Counted from the first letter of the stretch, positions 1-8,990 are shown. The stretch: DNA of 53,275 bases from Mesorhizobium amorphae (GCF_014843845.1 NZ_JHQS01000054.1:1-53275), one strand, 5' to 3'. Numbers and translations: made by a program. The notes: generated by a model from the letters alone, not told the origin.

Positions 1-1
1 G

Positions 2-1033
2 GGCTACTTCTACATCCCCGGCACCGAAACCTGCCTGCGCATCGGCGGCTATGTCCGTTACGACATCAGCGGTGGCGACGTCGGCTCGTTCAATGGTGCG
101 AAGACCCTCGACGTGGAGGACGGTAGCGAGAATGACACCTGGCGCAAGAGGGCCCGCTTCACGCTGAAGACCTGGACCGGCCAGGAAACCGAACTCGGCA
201 CCTTGAAGACCTACACCGAGACCCGCTGGAATTTCAACAATCGCAACGACTATGCCACCGCGTCTGACAATATTGCTGGCAACTCCACCCCCTCGCTGAA
301 CTTCGCCTGGATCCAGCTCGGTGGTCTGCGCGTCGGTAAGGACGAATCGGCCTTCAACACGTTCATCGGCTACGCCGGCAACGTCATCCAGGATACGCTG
401 GTTCCCTACGGCGATTTCGACACCAACGTCGTCCAGTACTACTTCGATGCCGGCAACGGCTTCTCCGCCGTTCTCTCGCTCGAAGAAGGCTCGGGCGGCG
501 GTACTCCTGATTTCTACGGCAAGGGTACGATCGACAGCTACGTTCCGCATGTCGTCGGCGGTCTGAAGTATACGCAGGGCTGGGGCGCCATCACCGGCGT
601 CATCGCTTATGACAGCAACTACGAAGAAGTCGCCGGCAAGGTTCGCTTGGACATCACCCCGATGCAGAACCTGTCGCTGTTCATCATTGGCGGCTACGGC
701 ACCGACGACAACCTTTCGGATCCGACCTGGGCAATCCCGGCCGGCGGCCGCGGCTTCTACAAGCAGTGGGACGGCAACTGGGCAGTCTGGGGTGGTGGCA
801 CCTACACCATCAACGAGAAGACCTCGTTCAACCTCCAGGTTTCGTATGACGAAGGTGAGAACCTCGGTATCGCAGCCAACATCGCCTACGACGTCGTTCC
901 CGGTTTCACGGTCACGGCTGAAGTTGACTACCTCCACGCAGGCAATTTCGGCGAGGCCGATTTCTCCAACTGGACCAATGCTGACGACGACAACAACATC
1001 GGCGGCATGCTCCGCTTCCAGCGCTCGTTCTAA
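2..1033 (+). CDS. Porin, Porin_2 family (Omp2b/RopA-like), 5'-truncated by window edge
   Basis: This is the 3' part of an outer-membrane porin; the frame is open from base 2 and the start lies outside the window. The visible 343 residues begin in the conserved porin segment GYFYIPGTETCLRIGGYVRY, followed by alternating polar/aromatic beta strands. The protein ends in RFQRSF; a terminal phenylalanine is the usual recognition signal for the BAM complex that inserts beta-barrels. The family (Brucella Omp2b, Rhizobium RopA) forms trimeric 16-strand channels for small hydrophilic solutes. It ends directly before a strong intrinsic terminator, so it is the last gene of its transcript. An apparent GTG start at 113 is internal to the conserved sequence and should not be used. 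Confidence 0.93.
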   Translation, partial: GYFYIPGTETCLRIGGYVRYDISGGDVGSFNGAKTLDVEDGSENDTWRKRARFTLKTWTGQETELGTLKTYTETRWNFNNRNDYATASDNIAGNSTPSLNFAWIQLGGLRVGKDESAFNTFIGYAGNVIQDTLVPYGDFDTNVVQYYFDAGNGFSAVLSLEEGSGGGTPDFYGKGTIDSYVPHVVGGLKYTQGWGAITGVIAYDSNYEEVAGKVRLDITPMQNLSLFIIGGYGTDDNLSDPTWAIPAGGRGFYKQWDGNWAVWGGGTYTINEKTSFNLQVSYDEGENLGIAANIAYDVVPGFTVTAEVDYLHAGNFGEADFSNWTNADDDNNIGGMLRFQRSF

Positions 1034-1059
1034 GGGCTGGTTCTATACAGGTAAAATCC

Positions 1060-1092
1060 AGCCCGGGCGCATCAACGCCCGGGCTGTTTTGT
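1060..1092 (+). terminator. Rho-independent terminator of the porin gene
   Basis: A perfect 10-bp G+C-rich stem (1060-1069 paired with 1076-1085) with a six-base loop is followed by a T-rich tract (GTTTTGTTTT). It starts 26 bases after the porin stop codon. Confidence 0.9.
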
Positions 1093-1271
1093 TTTCGTGA
1101 CTGGGTCAACGCAAACGAAAGGATGGGGGTAACGGTAGCTGAATAGGGTCCGTGGGACGATTTCGTGGGGTCCGTTGATGGGCGGATGAAATCACAACTG
1201 CGTGATTCAAAACTCTTGAAAGGGCGCTTCCAAGCGGATAGGGCTGATCTATCCATTCGGGGGTGCAGCGA

Positions 1272-2351
1272 ATGATGACGACCGAAGCGATTCAAGAGGA
1301 AACACCCTCTGATCATTTTTCGATGTTTTCTTCTCAAAGCGCAAAGATCAAATACAGCTTTAACAAGATAAGAGAAGTTAAGTCGTATAGGGTCGGAGAG
1401 CTTTTTTCAGCCTATCGGGATATACTTTGGGATGATGGGCGGCATAAATACAATGTCAGCTCCTTCATCGGCGAAATAGACGAGATCCTCCTTGGGGAAC
1501 GTTTCAGCGCCTTTGACCAAAGCACCCTGGACAACCTTATCGGTACCTTGCGCCAGCGCGGCAACAGCAACGCAACCATCAACCGGAAGATGGCTGCCCT
1601 TAGCAAACTGTTGCGCAAGGCTCACAAGATGGGAGATATCCACAGCCTGCCCGAGTTCCGCCGCCAGAAGGAGCGGGCGGGACGGATTCGTTTCCTCGAA
1701 AAGGACGAAGAGGCCAGGCTGTTCGCGGCCATCAGGAGTCGCAGCGAGGACGCTTACCGTCTTTCTGTCTTCCTTGTCGACACCGGCTGCCGTCTCGGCG
1801 AGGCGCTCGGTCTGATCTGGAACGACATCCAGGAACACCGCGTCTCGTTCTGGATCACCAAGTCCGGCCGCAGCCGCACCATTCCGATGACTGCTCGTGT
1901 CAAGGAGGCGGTCAAGCTTCCGGTCACCGAAGGCCGCCGGCCGAAGGGTCCGTTCACCAAGCTCAGCCAGGCGCAATATCGCGCCATCTGGAACGATGCG
2001 AAGGCCGAGGTCGGCCTCGGCGCCGACGAACAGGTGGTGCCGCATATATTGCGCCATACCTGCGCTTCGCGACTCGTACAGGGCGGCATCGATATCAGGC
2101 GCGTCCAGATGTGGCTCGGCCACCAGACGTTGTCGATGACCATGCGTTACGCGCATCTTGCCACCAACGACCTGGATGGCTGCGTCGTCGTGCTGGAAAC
2201 GCCCCGCAGTGAAGGGACGACCGGCGGCACGGAGAACTCGGCGTTCTCGTCTCCGCTGACCACGCCTACATCGGCAGGGCCTGGGCAAAAGAGCGAAGCG
2301 GGCACAGCGAAGGCGGCCAAGCCGGCCAGGAAAAGCTCCAAGGCCAAATAG
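1272..2351 (+). CDS. Tyrosine recombinase / phage-type integrase
   Basis: Site-specific recombinase of 359 residues. An N-terminal SAM-like core-binding region (about 35-120) is followed by the catalytic domain (about 135-300). All active-site residues are visible: Arg174 in TGCRLGEAL, Lys197, His258 and Arg261 in HILRH, His284 in LGHQ, and nucleophile Tyr293 in MRYAHL. The last 55 residues are a low-complexity Ser/Thr/Ala/Lys tail. I chose ATG 1272 because a GGGGG run at 1259-1263 sits 8 bases upstream; an in-frame GTG at 1263 is possible. It is not next to xerC/xerD partners, a tRNA or phage genes, so it may be a remnant of an integrated element or a stand-alone recombinase. The substrate is unknown. 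Confidence 0.9.
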   Translation: MMTTEAIQEETPSDHFSMFSSQSAKIKYSFNKIREVKSYRVGELFSAYRDILWDDGRHKYNVSSFIGEIDEILLGERFSAFDQSTLDNLIGTLRQRGNSNATINRKMAALSKLLRKAHKMGDIHSLPEFRRQKERAGRIRFLEKDEEARLFAAIRSRSEDAYRLSVFLVDTGCRLGEALGLIWNDIQEHRVSFWITKSGRSRTIPMTARVKEAVKLPVTEGRRPKGPFTKLSQAQYRAIWNDAKAEVGLGADEQVVPHILRHTCASRLVQGGIDIRRVQMWLGHQTLSMTMRYAHLATNDLDGCVVVLETPRSEGTTGGTENSAFSSPLTTPTSAGPGQKSEAGTAKAAKPARKSSKAK

Positions 2352-2409
2352 CTCCGCCAAACTTTCCTATACTGCAATAACGACCCAGAGACCGACTTGG
2401 TCTTGGGTT

Positions 2410-3309
2410 TTACTTTGCCTGAACCTGCTGTTCGACCCGATTTAGGAATGCGGCGATGGCGTCCGGCAGGCCGCCGGTCTCCAGGAAAGGCGCGTGGCCC
2501 TGGCCATCGACCGTGATCGTCTCCATGCCACGATGGCGTTTTCGCATCTCTTCCAGCGTCGCGGCCGACAGCAGCTTCGAGTTGCCGCCGCGTATGGCGA
2601 GCAGTGGCACGGCCGCGAGCGCTTCGAACTGCGGCCATAGATCGGGTAGCGGCTTGGTGAAATCGAGACCGGCCATCGCGTCGATCAGCTTCGGGTCGAA
2701 ATCCGGCATCAGCCCCGCCTCCGTCTCCCGATAGAGCGCCGACACCATCCGCTCCCAGTCCGCTTCGGTCAGCGCCGGAAAGTCGGCACCATGCGCGCCG
2801 CGCTGGGCATCGAGTGCCTCGCCAAAACTCTTCGGCTTTGGGGCACGCTCGAGATAGGAGCGGATACGGGCAAGGCCTTCAGCCTCGATCACCGGGCCGA
2901 TGTCGTTGAGCACGATGGCCTTGAGCACGGCCGGCCGCATCGCGCAGAGCACATGGATGATCAACCCGCCGCGCGACGTACCGATGAAGGCCGCTTGCTC
3001 GATGCCGAGGCCCGCCAGGCCGGCGAGGATGTCACCGGCCTCGACACCGACATTATAGTGACTCACATCGGGGTCGTAGGCGGACTGCCCGCGCCCGCGA
3101 TAGTCGAAGGCGATGACCTTTCGTGGGTTCTTCTCCTGCCTCGACAGATGCAGCGCCAGTTCATGAAAGTCGCGCGCGTTGCGGGTCAGGCCGGGCAGGC
3201 AGACGACCGGCCAATGGCCCGAATTCGCCTCGCCGTAGACGCGGACATGCAGCCTGAGCCCGTCCGGCGCGGTGTAGAAGAAATCGGAAAAACCTTGGTC
3301 ATCTTGCAT
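2410..3309 (-). CDS. Alpha/beta hydrolase
   Basis: Alpha/beta-hydrolase-fold protein of 299 residues, cytoplasmic, no signal peptide. The oxyanion region reads VVCLPGLTRNARDF; the nucleophile elbow is GTSRGG with Ser112; the C-terminal histidine is His272 in GQGHAPFL. The usual acid after strand 7 (RGxxSD) is not seen: the sequence there is RGGNSKLL, with Lys at the expected Asp position. Either another acid serves or activity is altered. The substrate cannot be read from sequence; relatives are annotated as esterases or lactonases. It converges with the integrase gene and is transcribed in the same direction as the transglycosylase gene upstream, 85 bases away. Confidence 0.85.
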   Translation of the reverse strand: MQDDQGFSDFFYTAPDGLRLHVRVYGEANSGHWPVVCLPGLTRNARDFHELALHLSRQEKNPRKVIAFDYRGRGQSAYDPDVSHYNVGVEAGDILAGLAGLGIEQAAFIGTSRGGLIIHVLCAMRPAVLKAIVLNDIGPVIEAEGLARIRSYLERAPKPKSFGEALDAQRGAHGADFPALTEADWERMVSALYRETEAGLMPDFDPKLIDAMAGLDFTKPLPDLWPQFEALAAVPLLAIRGGNSKLLSAATLEEMRKRHRGMETITVDGQGHAPFLETGGLPDAIAAFLNRVEQQVQAK

Positions 3310-3394
3310 ATGGACTCGATTCCCCGCCGTTGTCGGATCGCTTCCGACTGCTACAGCCGAGGGCAGGGAGCGGTCAAATGGAGAAGGAAGGGCC

Positions 3395-5449
3395 TCAACT
3401 CCGCCCGTTCACCAGATCTCCCACGATGTCGTACTTTCCCGAAATACGCATCTTGTAGACCTCGTAATTCTCCACCACACGTTGCACGTAACTTCTTGTT
3501 TCCGTGTAGGGAATCCGCTCGATCCAGTCGACGACGGCGTCCACGTCCTTGCCGCGCGGGTCGCCATATTTCGTTACCCATTGAGCGGCGCGGTTGGGGC
3601 CGGCATTGTAACCGGCGAAGGTCAGCACATAGGACCCGTCGAAGCGGTCGAGCTGTTCGCCGAGGAAGGCCGCGCCCAGCGTCGCATTATAGCCGGCGTC
3701 GCTGGTCAGCCGTGTCTGCGAAAACGTCAGTCCCGCCTTCTTCGCCAATTGCCTGGCGGTGCCCGGCATCAATTGCAGCAGCCCGCGCGCGCCGGCGCTG
3801 GAGACGGCGCCGACATTGAACTCGCTTTCCTGGCGCGCGATCGCATAGGCCAGCGCCTTGCCCGAGCCGGAGATGTTGGCGGTGTCGGGAATGACACCCA
3901 GCGGATGCGACAGTGCCCCGACATCGATGCCCCGCGCGCCGGCGATCTTGCCGATCTTCAGCGCCATGAAATGGTTGCCCTGCTTTTCCGCCAGCACGGC
4001 GAGCAGAGCCAGTTCGCCCGGACTGGTCAGCTGCCCGGCGAGGTCGCGGTACAGCGATTCGGCGTAGCGGTCGTAGCCTGCCTCCTGCAGCCGCGTGATG
4101 GCGCTGACAGCTTCTCGGGTTGCGAAGTTCTTCCGGTCAGCCGCACTCGGCGAGGGATAGGCGATGTTGAGGCTCCTCAAGCCCTCGCGCTCCCCGGCAA
4201 GCTGGCCATAGAAGGTGGTGCCGTAGGCGGCGGCGCGAGAGAAATAGTCCTTGGCGTTGCCGGGGCCGCCGACCTCTGCCGCGCGGCCGAGCCAGTAATA
4301 GGCACGCGACAACGACATCGGCCCCTGCGCCAGGTTGGCAATGCGCGCGAAATGCGTGGCGGCGGTGGCGGGATCGTTGAGGCCGCGCAACGCGTACCAG
4401 CCGGCATGGAACTCGGCCTCGGCGGCGTTCGCGGCACTTTCGGCGGCATGCGCGGCGACAATTCTGTAGGCGGTCTTCATGTCGCCCTGGTCGACCAGCT
4501 CGCGCGCCAGCACCCGGCGCTCCACCCACCAGGCGTCTGGATCGACCAGAGCCTCGCGGTCGCTCGGCGCCTTCATCACGATCGCCGCGGCGTCGGAAAA
4601 CTTCTGCTGCTTGCGCAGATATTCGGCCTGCGCAAAGAAATAGCCGACCGAACGCTGCTCGGGTGGCACCGCCTTTAGCAGCTTAGCCGCATTCTTGTCG
4701 CCCTTGGACACGGCCGCCCAGGCATCGGCCAGTTGCTGGGCGCCGGCGAGGCCGGCGACGCGCAGCGCCGAGCTGACCCTATCGGCATAGAACATGCGCT
4801 CCATGCGGAAGCGATGGTCGGCGGCCGGGATCAGCGCGCTGAACTCCTTGATGACCGCAGTCTCGTCCTTGGCCGCGAGCTTTTCCATGCGCCAGAATGG
4901 CGACAGCACCGAACGCGCTGCCTTGGCATTGCCCAGCGCGACATAGGAGCGGGCAAGGATGATCACGCCTTCCGGTGTCAGCGGCTGGCTGCCGTCGAAT
5001 GCCTTCACCACGGTCTGCGGCGAGGGGTTCTCGCGATAGAGCGCGCGCTCGCTGTTCTTGCGCAGCGCGATCGTGCCCGGCCAGTTCGGCAGCATCTTGG
5101 CGGCGTCGGCGATGTCGCCGCTCGGCACCTGGTCGCCGCCATAGAGCGCGATCGCCCAAGCCAGTATATGGCGGTCGAGCGAATCGGCCGGCAGTGCCTC
5201 GCGCACCTGGCGCGCGCCGCCAATGTCGTTGGCCGCCAGCCTGTCGAGGCCACTCTTCAGCAAGGCGACGTTGGCCGAAGGCGAGGGGCTCGCATCCTGG
5301 CCGCTCTGATCCTCGAGGCGCGGCATCGGGATCGCCGACGTCAGTTGCACATCGACGCCACCGCCGATCGCCGCAACCGGGATCAGCGCAAGCGTGGCGC
5401 CCAGAAGCGCAAAACGATGGGACCGCCTGGTCGGCATGGTTTTCGTCAT
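3395..5449 (-). CDS. Soluble lytic murein transglycosylase, Slt-type
   Basis: Periplasmic peptidoglycan-cleaving enzyme of 684 residues. The N-terminus has a basic stretch and a hydrophobic segment (about residues 12-30) that fits a signal peptide. Residues 50-480 are helical, TPR-like superhelical repeats as in E. coli Slt70. The C-terminal SLT domain (about 530-650) has the catalytic Glu541 in ARQESEFN, then AGARGLLQLMPGTA and FAGYNAGPN, the canonical family motifs. Such enzymes cut the MurNAc-GlcNAc bond forming 1,6-anhydro ends for cell-wall remodelling. The gene is divergent from dapA. A second in-frame ATG lies four codons in. Confidence 0.93.
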   Translation of the reverse strand: MTKTMPTRRSHRFALLGATLALIPVAAIGGGVDVQLTSAIPMPRLEDQSGQDASPSPSANVALLKSGLDRLAANDIGGARQVREALPADSLDRHILAWAIALYGGDQVPSGDIADAAKMLPNWPGTIALRKNSERALYRENPSPQTVVKAFDGSQPLTPEGVIILARSYVALGNAKAARSVLSPFWRMEKLAAKDETAVIKEFSALIPAADHRFRMERMFYADRVSSALRVAGLAGAQQLADAWAAVSKGDKNAAKLLKAVPPEQRSVGYFFAQAEYLRKQQKFSDAAAIVMKAPSDREALVDPDAWWVERRVLARELVDQGDMKTAYRIVAAHAAESAANAAEAEFHAGWYALRGLNDPATAATHFARIANLAQGPMSLSRAYYWLGRAAEVGGPGNAKDYFSRAAAYGTTFYGQLAGEREGLRSLNIAYPSPSAADRKNFATREAVSAITRLQEAGYDRYAESLYRDLAGQLTSPGELALLAVLAEKQGNHFMALKIGKIAGARGIDVGALSHPLGVIPDTANISGSGKALAYAIARQESEFNVGAVSSAGARGLLQLMPGTARQLAKKAGLTFSQTRLTSDAGYNATLGAAFLGEQLDRFDGSYVLTFAGYNAGPNRAAQWVTKYGDPRGKDVDAVVDWIERIPYTETRSYVQRVVENYEVYKMRISGKYDIVGDLVNGRS

Positions 5450-5572
5450 TCCTGTTCGTGCACACTACCAGCAGGCACGGAAGCGTTGCAGCCTAGACTT
5501 CGGTGGTGAAAAGCCCGTGAACAAAAGCTTATCGAGGTCGTTCGAATTGCCGACACTGGCACCATGGCAATG

Positions 5573-5601
5573 CTTGCCGCGCAACAATGTCGAGACTATG
5601 G
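5573..5601 (+). promoter_or_regulatory. Putative sigma-70 promoter of dapA
   Basis: CTTGCC (5573-5578), a 17-base spacer, and CTATGG (5596-5601) match the rhizobial housekeeping promoter pattern. It would give a leader of roughly 75 bases before dapA. It lies in the 233-base gap between the divergent transglycosylase gene and dapA. Confidence 0.5.
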
Positions 5602-5682
5602 TGCGCGGCTTCGCTTTCGGCTAGAAGGCGCGCACGATAAACCGACCGACAAAACTCGATAAGTCCCAAGGAGTTGGACGAC

Positions 5683-6564
5683 ATGCTGAGAGGCTCGCTG
5701 ACCGCGCTCGTGACACCGTTCGAAAAGAGCGGGCGTTTCGACGAGAAAGCCTTTCGCGCGTTCGTCGAATGGCAGCTCGCCGAAGGCACAACCGGGCTGG
5801 TTCCCGTCGGCACCACCGGCGAGTCGCCGACGCTGTCGCATGACGAGCATCGCCAGGTCGTCAAGGTCTGCATCGAAGTCGCCAACGGGCGCGTTCCGGT
5901 CGTCGCCGGTGCCGGCTCCAACAACACCGAAGAGGCCGTCGGGCTGGTGCAATATGCCGAGAAGGCGGGTGCCGACGCGGCTCTCGTCGTCACGCCCTAT
6001 TACAACAAGCCGACGCAGCGCGGTCTGTATGCGCATTTCGCCGCCGTCGCCAAGGCGACCAAGCTGCCGATCATCATCTACAACATCCCGCCGCGCTCGG
6101 TGATCGACATGAGCCCGGAGACGATGGGCCAGCTGGCACACGACTTCAAGAACATCGTCGGCGTCAAGGATGCCACCGGCAAGGTCGAGCGCGTGTCCGA
6201 GCAGCGCGCCACCTGCGGCAAGGATTTCATCCAGCTTTCCGGCGAGGACGCCTCCGCACTCGGCTTCAACGCCCATGGCGGCGTCGGCTGCATCTCGGTG
6301 ACGTCGAATGTCGCGCCGAGGTTGTGCGCCGAATTCCAGGAAGCCACGCTTTCCGGCGACAGCGCCAGGGCGCTCGACCTGCAGGATCGGTTGCTGCCGC
6401 TGCACAAGGCGATCTTTATCGAGCCTGGCCTGTGCGGCGCCAAATACGCGCTGTCGAAGCTGGGCAAGGTCGAAAACGTCGTGCGCTCGCCGCTGGTGAC
6501 GATCGAGGCATCGACTGCCGAGAAGATCGATCAGGCGATGAAGCATGCCGGCTTGATAAATTAG
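5683..6564 (+). CDS. dapA: 4-hydroxy-tetrahydrodipicolinate synthase
   Basis: DapA condenses pyruvate with aspartate semialdehyde, the first committed step of lysine and meso-diaminopimelate synthesis, so it feeds both protein and peptidoglycan synthesis. The 293-residue length is normal. Visible active-site elements: GTTGES (Thr44/Thr45), Tyr134 in IIYNIP, Arg139, and the Schiff-base Lys162 in GVKDATG. I start at ATG 5683, 9 bases after an AAGGAG ribosome binding site at 5668-5673; an in-frame TTG at 5674 touches that site and is less likely. smpB follows after 25 bases and is probably co-transcribed. Confidence 0.97.
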   Translation: MLRGSLTALVTPFEKSGRFDEKAFRAFVEWQLAEGTTGLVPVGTTGESPTLSHDEHRQVVKVCIEVANGRVPVVAGAGSNNTEEAVGLVQYAEKAGADAALVVTPYYNKPTQRGLYAHFAAVAKATKLPIIIYNIPPRSVIDMSPETMGQLAHDFKNIVGVKDATGKVERVSEQRATCGKDFIQLSGEDASALGFNAHGGVGCISVTSNVAPRLCAEFQEATLSGDSARALDLQDRLLPLHKAIFIEPGLCGAKYALSKLGKVENVVRSPLVTIEASTAEKIDQAMKHAGLIN

Positions 6565-6589
6565 GGATGGGGCGCCACCTCTCCACATC

Positions 6590-7069
6590 ATGAATCAAGT
6601 CAGAAAAGCCGATCCCAACAACAAGACCGTTGCGGAAAACCGCAAGGCGCGGTTTTCCTATGAGGTGCTCGACACGATTGAGGCCGGTCTTGTGCTGACC
6701 GGCACCGAGGTCAAGTCGCTGCGCCAGGGCCAGGCCAACATCCAGGACAGCTACGCCTCGGTCGAGGGCGGCGAGATCTGGCTGATCAACTCCTATCTGC
6801 CGGAGTATCTGCAGGCCAACCGCTTCAACCACGAGCCGCGCCGGCGCCGCAAGCTGCTGCTCAACAAGCGCGAGATGGCGAAGCTGTCGCAGAGCGTCAA
6901 CCGCGAAGGCATGACGCTGGTGCCGCTGAAGATCTATTTCAACGACCAGGGCCGCGCCAAGCTCTTGCTCGCCGTCGGCCGCGGCAAGAAGCTGCACGAC
7001 AAGCGCGAGACCGAAAAGCAGCGAGACTGGTCGCGCGAGAAGGGCCGGCTGCTGAAGGAACGTGGGTGA
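6590..7069 (+). CDS. smpB: SsrA-binding protein SmpB
   Basis: SmpB (159 residues) binds the tRNA-like part of tmRNA and delivers it to stalled ribosomes for trans-translation. The sequence carries family blocks VAENRKARFSYEV, GLVLTGTEVKSLR, SYLPEYLQAN and the basic C-terminal tail with KLHDKRETEKQRDW, the part that enters the mRNA channel. It follows dapA by 25 bases, a common order in Rhizobiales. No tmRNA gene was recognised nearby. Confidence 0.97.
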   Translation: MNQVRKADPNNKTVAENRKARFSYEVLDTIEAGLVLTGTEVKSLRQGQANIQDSYASVEGGEIWLINSYLPEYLQANRFNHEPRRRRKLLLNKREMAKLSQSVNREGMTLVPLKIYFNDQGRAKLLLAVGRGKKLHDKRETEKQRDWSREKGRLLKERG

Positions 7070-7094
7070 GAAACATCAAGGCGATAGCCTGAAA

Positions 7095-7114
7095 AAAGCC
7101 AAGCGCTTGGCTTT
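7095..7114. repeat. Perfect 20-bp palindrome after smpB
   Basis: AAAGCCAAGC is followed directly by its reverse complement, with an A6 run before and a T-rich stretch after. It could act as a weak terminator or attenuator between smpB and the lysozyme-like gene, or as a dyad protein-binding site. Confidence 0.5.
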
Positions 7115-7159
7115 CAAGTTTCGAACAGCGGAGCCAGAGAAGCGCAATAGGGGATAGTC

Positions 7160-7900
7160 TTGAAGAACCGGATCATCCTCTGGGGCGCGGCTGGCTTGGT
7201 CCTTGCGGGTCTCGTCGCAGCGGGCGGTTTTCTCTACTTCCGCACCTTCTCGCCGGACCGCGACAGATATCCGGTCAGGGGCATCGACGTTTCCCATCAT
7301 CAGCACCAGATCGATTGGCGGCGCGTTGCCGCCGACGATGTCGCCTTTGCCGTCATCAAGGCGACCGAAGGCGGTGATCATGTCGACGATGCCTTCGCCG
7401 CCAATTTGCGCGAGGCCCGCGCCGCCGGGCTCGCGGTCGGCGCCTATCACTTCTTCACCTTCTGTAGGCCGGGCGCCGACCAGGCGAAAAATTTCATCTC
7501 GGTGGTGCCGCGCGACGGGCCGCTGCTGCCGCCGGTCGTCGACATCGAATTCGGCGGCAATTGCCCGAAACGGCCGTCGCCCGAACAGTTGAACGCCGAA
7601 CTCCAAGCTTTCCTCGGTCCGGTGGAGGCAGCCTTCGGTAAGCCGGCGATCATCTATCTGATCGACGAGGCGGCGGATACCTATTCCGGACAGATCGCCA
7701 GCCGCCAGCGCTGGGTCCGTTCACTGGCGCTGTGGCCAGGCCATGACGACTGGATATACTGGCAGTTCCACAACAGGGGTCGCGTCGATGGCATCAGCGG
7801 CGATGTCGATCTGAACGTCCTGCAGGGCGGGCAGGAGAAGCTGGCCGAATTGTTCGCGACGCCCGAATCGGTCTCTTTGCAAACGCCTCCACTGCCCTGA
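7160..7900 (+). CDS. GH25-family lysozyme-like glycoside hydrolase, membrane-anchored
   Basis: Residues 5-27 form one hydrophobic segment behind a short basic N-terminus, suggesting a signal anchor with the rest in the periplasm. Residues 38-235 are a GH25 domain: GIDVSHHQ with Asp43, FAVIKATEGG, GAYHFF, and the acidic pair Asp128/Glu130 in VVDIEFGG. GH25 enzymes cleave MurNAc-GlcNAc bonds of peptidoglycan. The start is TTG at 7160, preceded by AGGGGA. Its length of 246 residues is typical. The natural role (wall remodelling or secretion) cannot be told from here. Confidence 0.88.
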   Translation: MKNRIILWGAAGLVLAGLVAAGGFLYFRTFSPDRDRYPVRGIDVSHHQHQIDWRRVAADDVAFAVIKATEGGDHVDDAFAANLREARAAGLAVGAYHFFTFCRPGADQAKNFISVVPRDGPLLPPVVDIEFGGNCPKRPSPEQLNAELQAFLGPVEAAFGKPAIIYLIDEAADTYSGQIASRQRWVRSLALWPGHDDWIYWQFHNRGRVDGISGDVDLNVLQGGQEKLAELFATPESVSLQTPPLP

Positions 7901-7938
7901 ACGGATCAGACGATATCGTTGCCGGGGAACCCGCGGCC

Positions 7939-8850
7939 TCACGCAGGCTTGGCCGCAGGTCTGGAAAGAGCCGAAAAGGCCATCCCCGCTGCCATCATCA
8001 GGATGGCGGCGAACTGGGTGCCGGTCGGCGTTTCGCCCAGCACCGTCATAGCGATCAGGACCGTTGCGATCGGGACGCATGGCATGAACAGCGACGCCGT
8101 CTGCGACCCCAGTTGCCGCACGACATAGGTGTAAAGGAACATGGCGGCGGCGCCCGACAGAAATCCCTGGATGACGATCTGACTGACGATCTCGGCCACT
8201 GCCGCGGCGCGAAGACCGCTCGGTGCGAAGAGATAGAGAAGCGGCAGCGGCAGGCATGACAAAAGCACGACCGTCGCGGTCGCCGTGACCGGACCGATGC
8301 GCCAGCGCCGCACGAGAACGGCATAGGCGGCAAACATCGCGCCCGATGCGATGAACAGGAGATCGCCGAAGAAGACGTCTTTCGTGTTGTCGCCGATGCG
8401 CGCCGGCGCAATGAACAGCATCAGCCCGGCGATGATGGCGGCGACGCCGATGGTTCGCTGGCGCGAGGCTTTGTCCGTGGTGGCCACGTGCGACAAGAGG
8501 AATGAAAAGAACACGATCGAGGCCGGGCAGAGCGCCGCGCCATGGGCGGCGGGCGCATAGGTCAGGCCCCAATTGATGATGATCGGGTAGGGCAATCCTG
8601 CCAACGCTGCCAGTGTCAGCGCGCGCCGCCAGCCCAACGCCTTGATAGTCGCCAGGCCACTGCGCCAGACGACCGGCAGCATGACCATGCCGGCGCCGGC
8701 AAAGCGCAAGATCGCGAGATCCGTCGCCGTCAGATGCTCCCGCAGGCTGAAGCGTGCGGCGACAAACTGCACGGCGTAGATGCCGATCATGGCCAAGCCG
8801 GCAAGGAATGCCGGCTTCGTGTTTCGGTCCACTGTCACGCGCATTCTCAT
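7939..8850 (-). CDS. EamA/DMT-family inner-membrane transporter
   Basis: A 303-residue protein with about ten hydrophobic helices arranged as two EamA repeats (first about 15-140, second about 155-295), the pattern of drug/metabolite exporters. Family marks include LREHLTATDLAILRF near the first helices and LGETPTGTQFAAILMMAAG at the end of the second repeat. The substrate is unknown. The gene is divergent from an Lrp-type regulator 140 bases away, so export of an amino acid or related metabolite under that regulator is a reasonable inference. Confidence 0.86.
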   Translation of the reverse strand: MRMRVTVDRNTKPAFLAGLAMIGIYAVQFVAARFSLREHLTATDLAILRFAGAGMVMLPVVWRSGLATIKALGWRRALTLAALAGLPYPIIINWGLTYAPAAHGAALCPASIVFFSFLLSHVATTDKASRQRTIGVAAIIAGLMLFIAPARIGDNTKDVFFGDLLFIASGAMFAAYAVLVRRWRIGPVTATATVVLLSCLPLPLLYLFAPSGLRAAAVAEIVSQIVIQGFLSGAAAMFLYTYVVRQLGSQTASLFMPCVPIATVLIAMTVLGETPTGTQFAAILMMAAGMAFSALSRPAAKPA

Positions 8851-8913
8851 TCCGCTCGATCCTGCCAGCGGAGGCTTTTTCCTCCAAACGGCTTTCGTTG
8901 GAAGCGCAGCCTA

Positions 8914-8934
8914 TTGTCGAAAACAGTGCGACAA
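8914..8934. promoter_or_regulatory. Candidate operator between exporter and Lrp-type regulator
   Basis: An inverted repeat TTGTCG-N9-CGACAA lies midway between the two divergent genes in an A+T-richer stretch. This is where an Lrp-family protein would bind to control itself and the exporter. No experimental support. Confidence 0.4.
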
Positions 8935-8990
8935 AATATGCTCATTTCGCGATACGGAAGTGAAATTCACACAACAAGGGCATCACGAGC

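Noticed and set aside
1034..1262. Search for a tRNA or attachment site next to the integrase
   Set aside because: No cloverleaf or CCA end was found in the gap; only a short direct repeat.
3482..4678. A 398-codon plus-strand frame opposite the lytic transglycosylase
   Set aside because: It is antisense to a gene with intact catalytic motifs.
6590..7160. Two-piece tmRNA near smpB
   Set aside because: No recognisable tag-coding segment or acceptor stem was seen around smpB.
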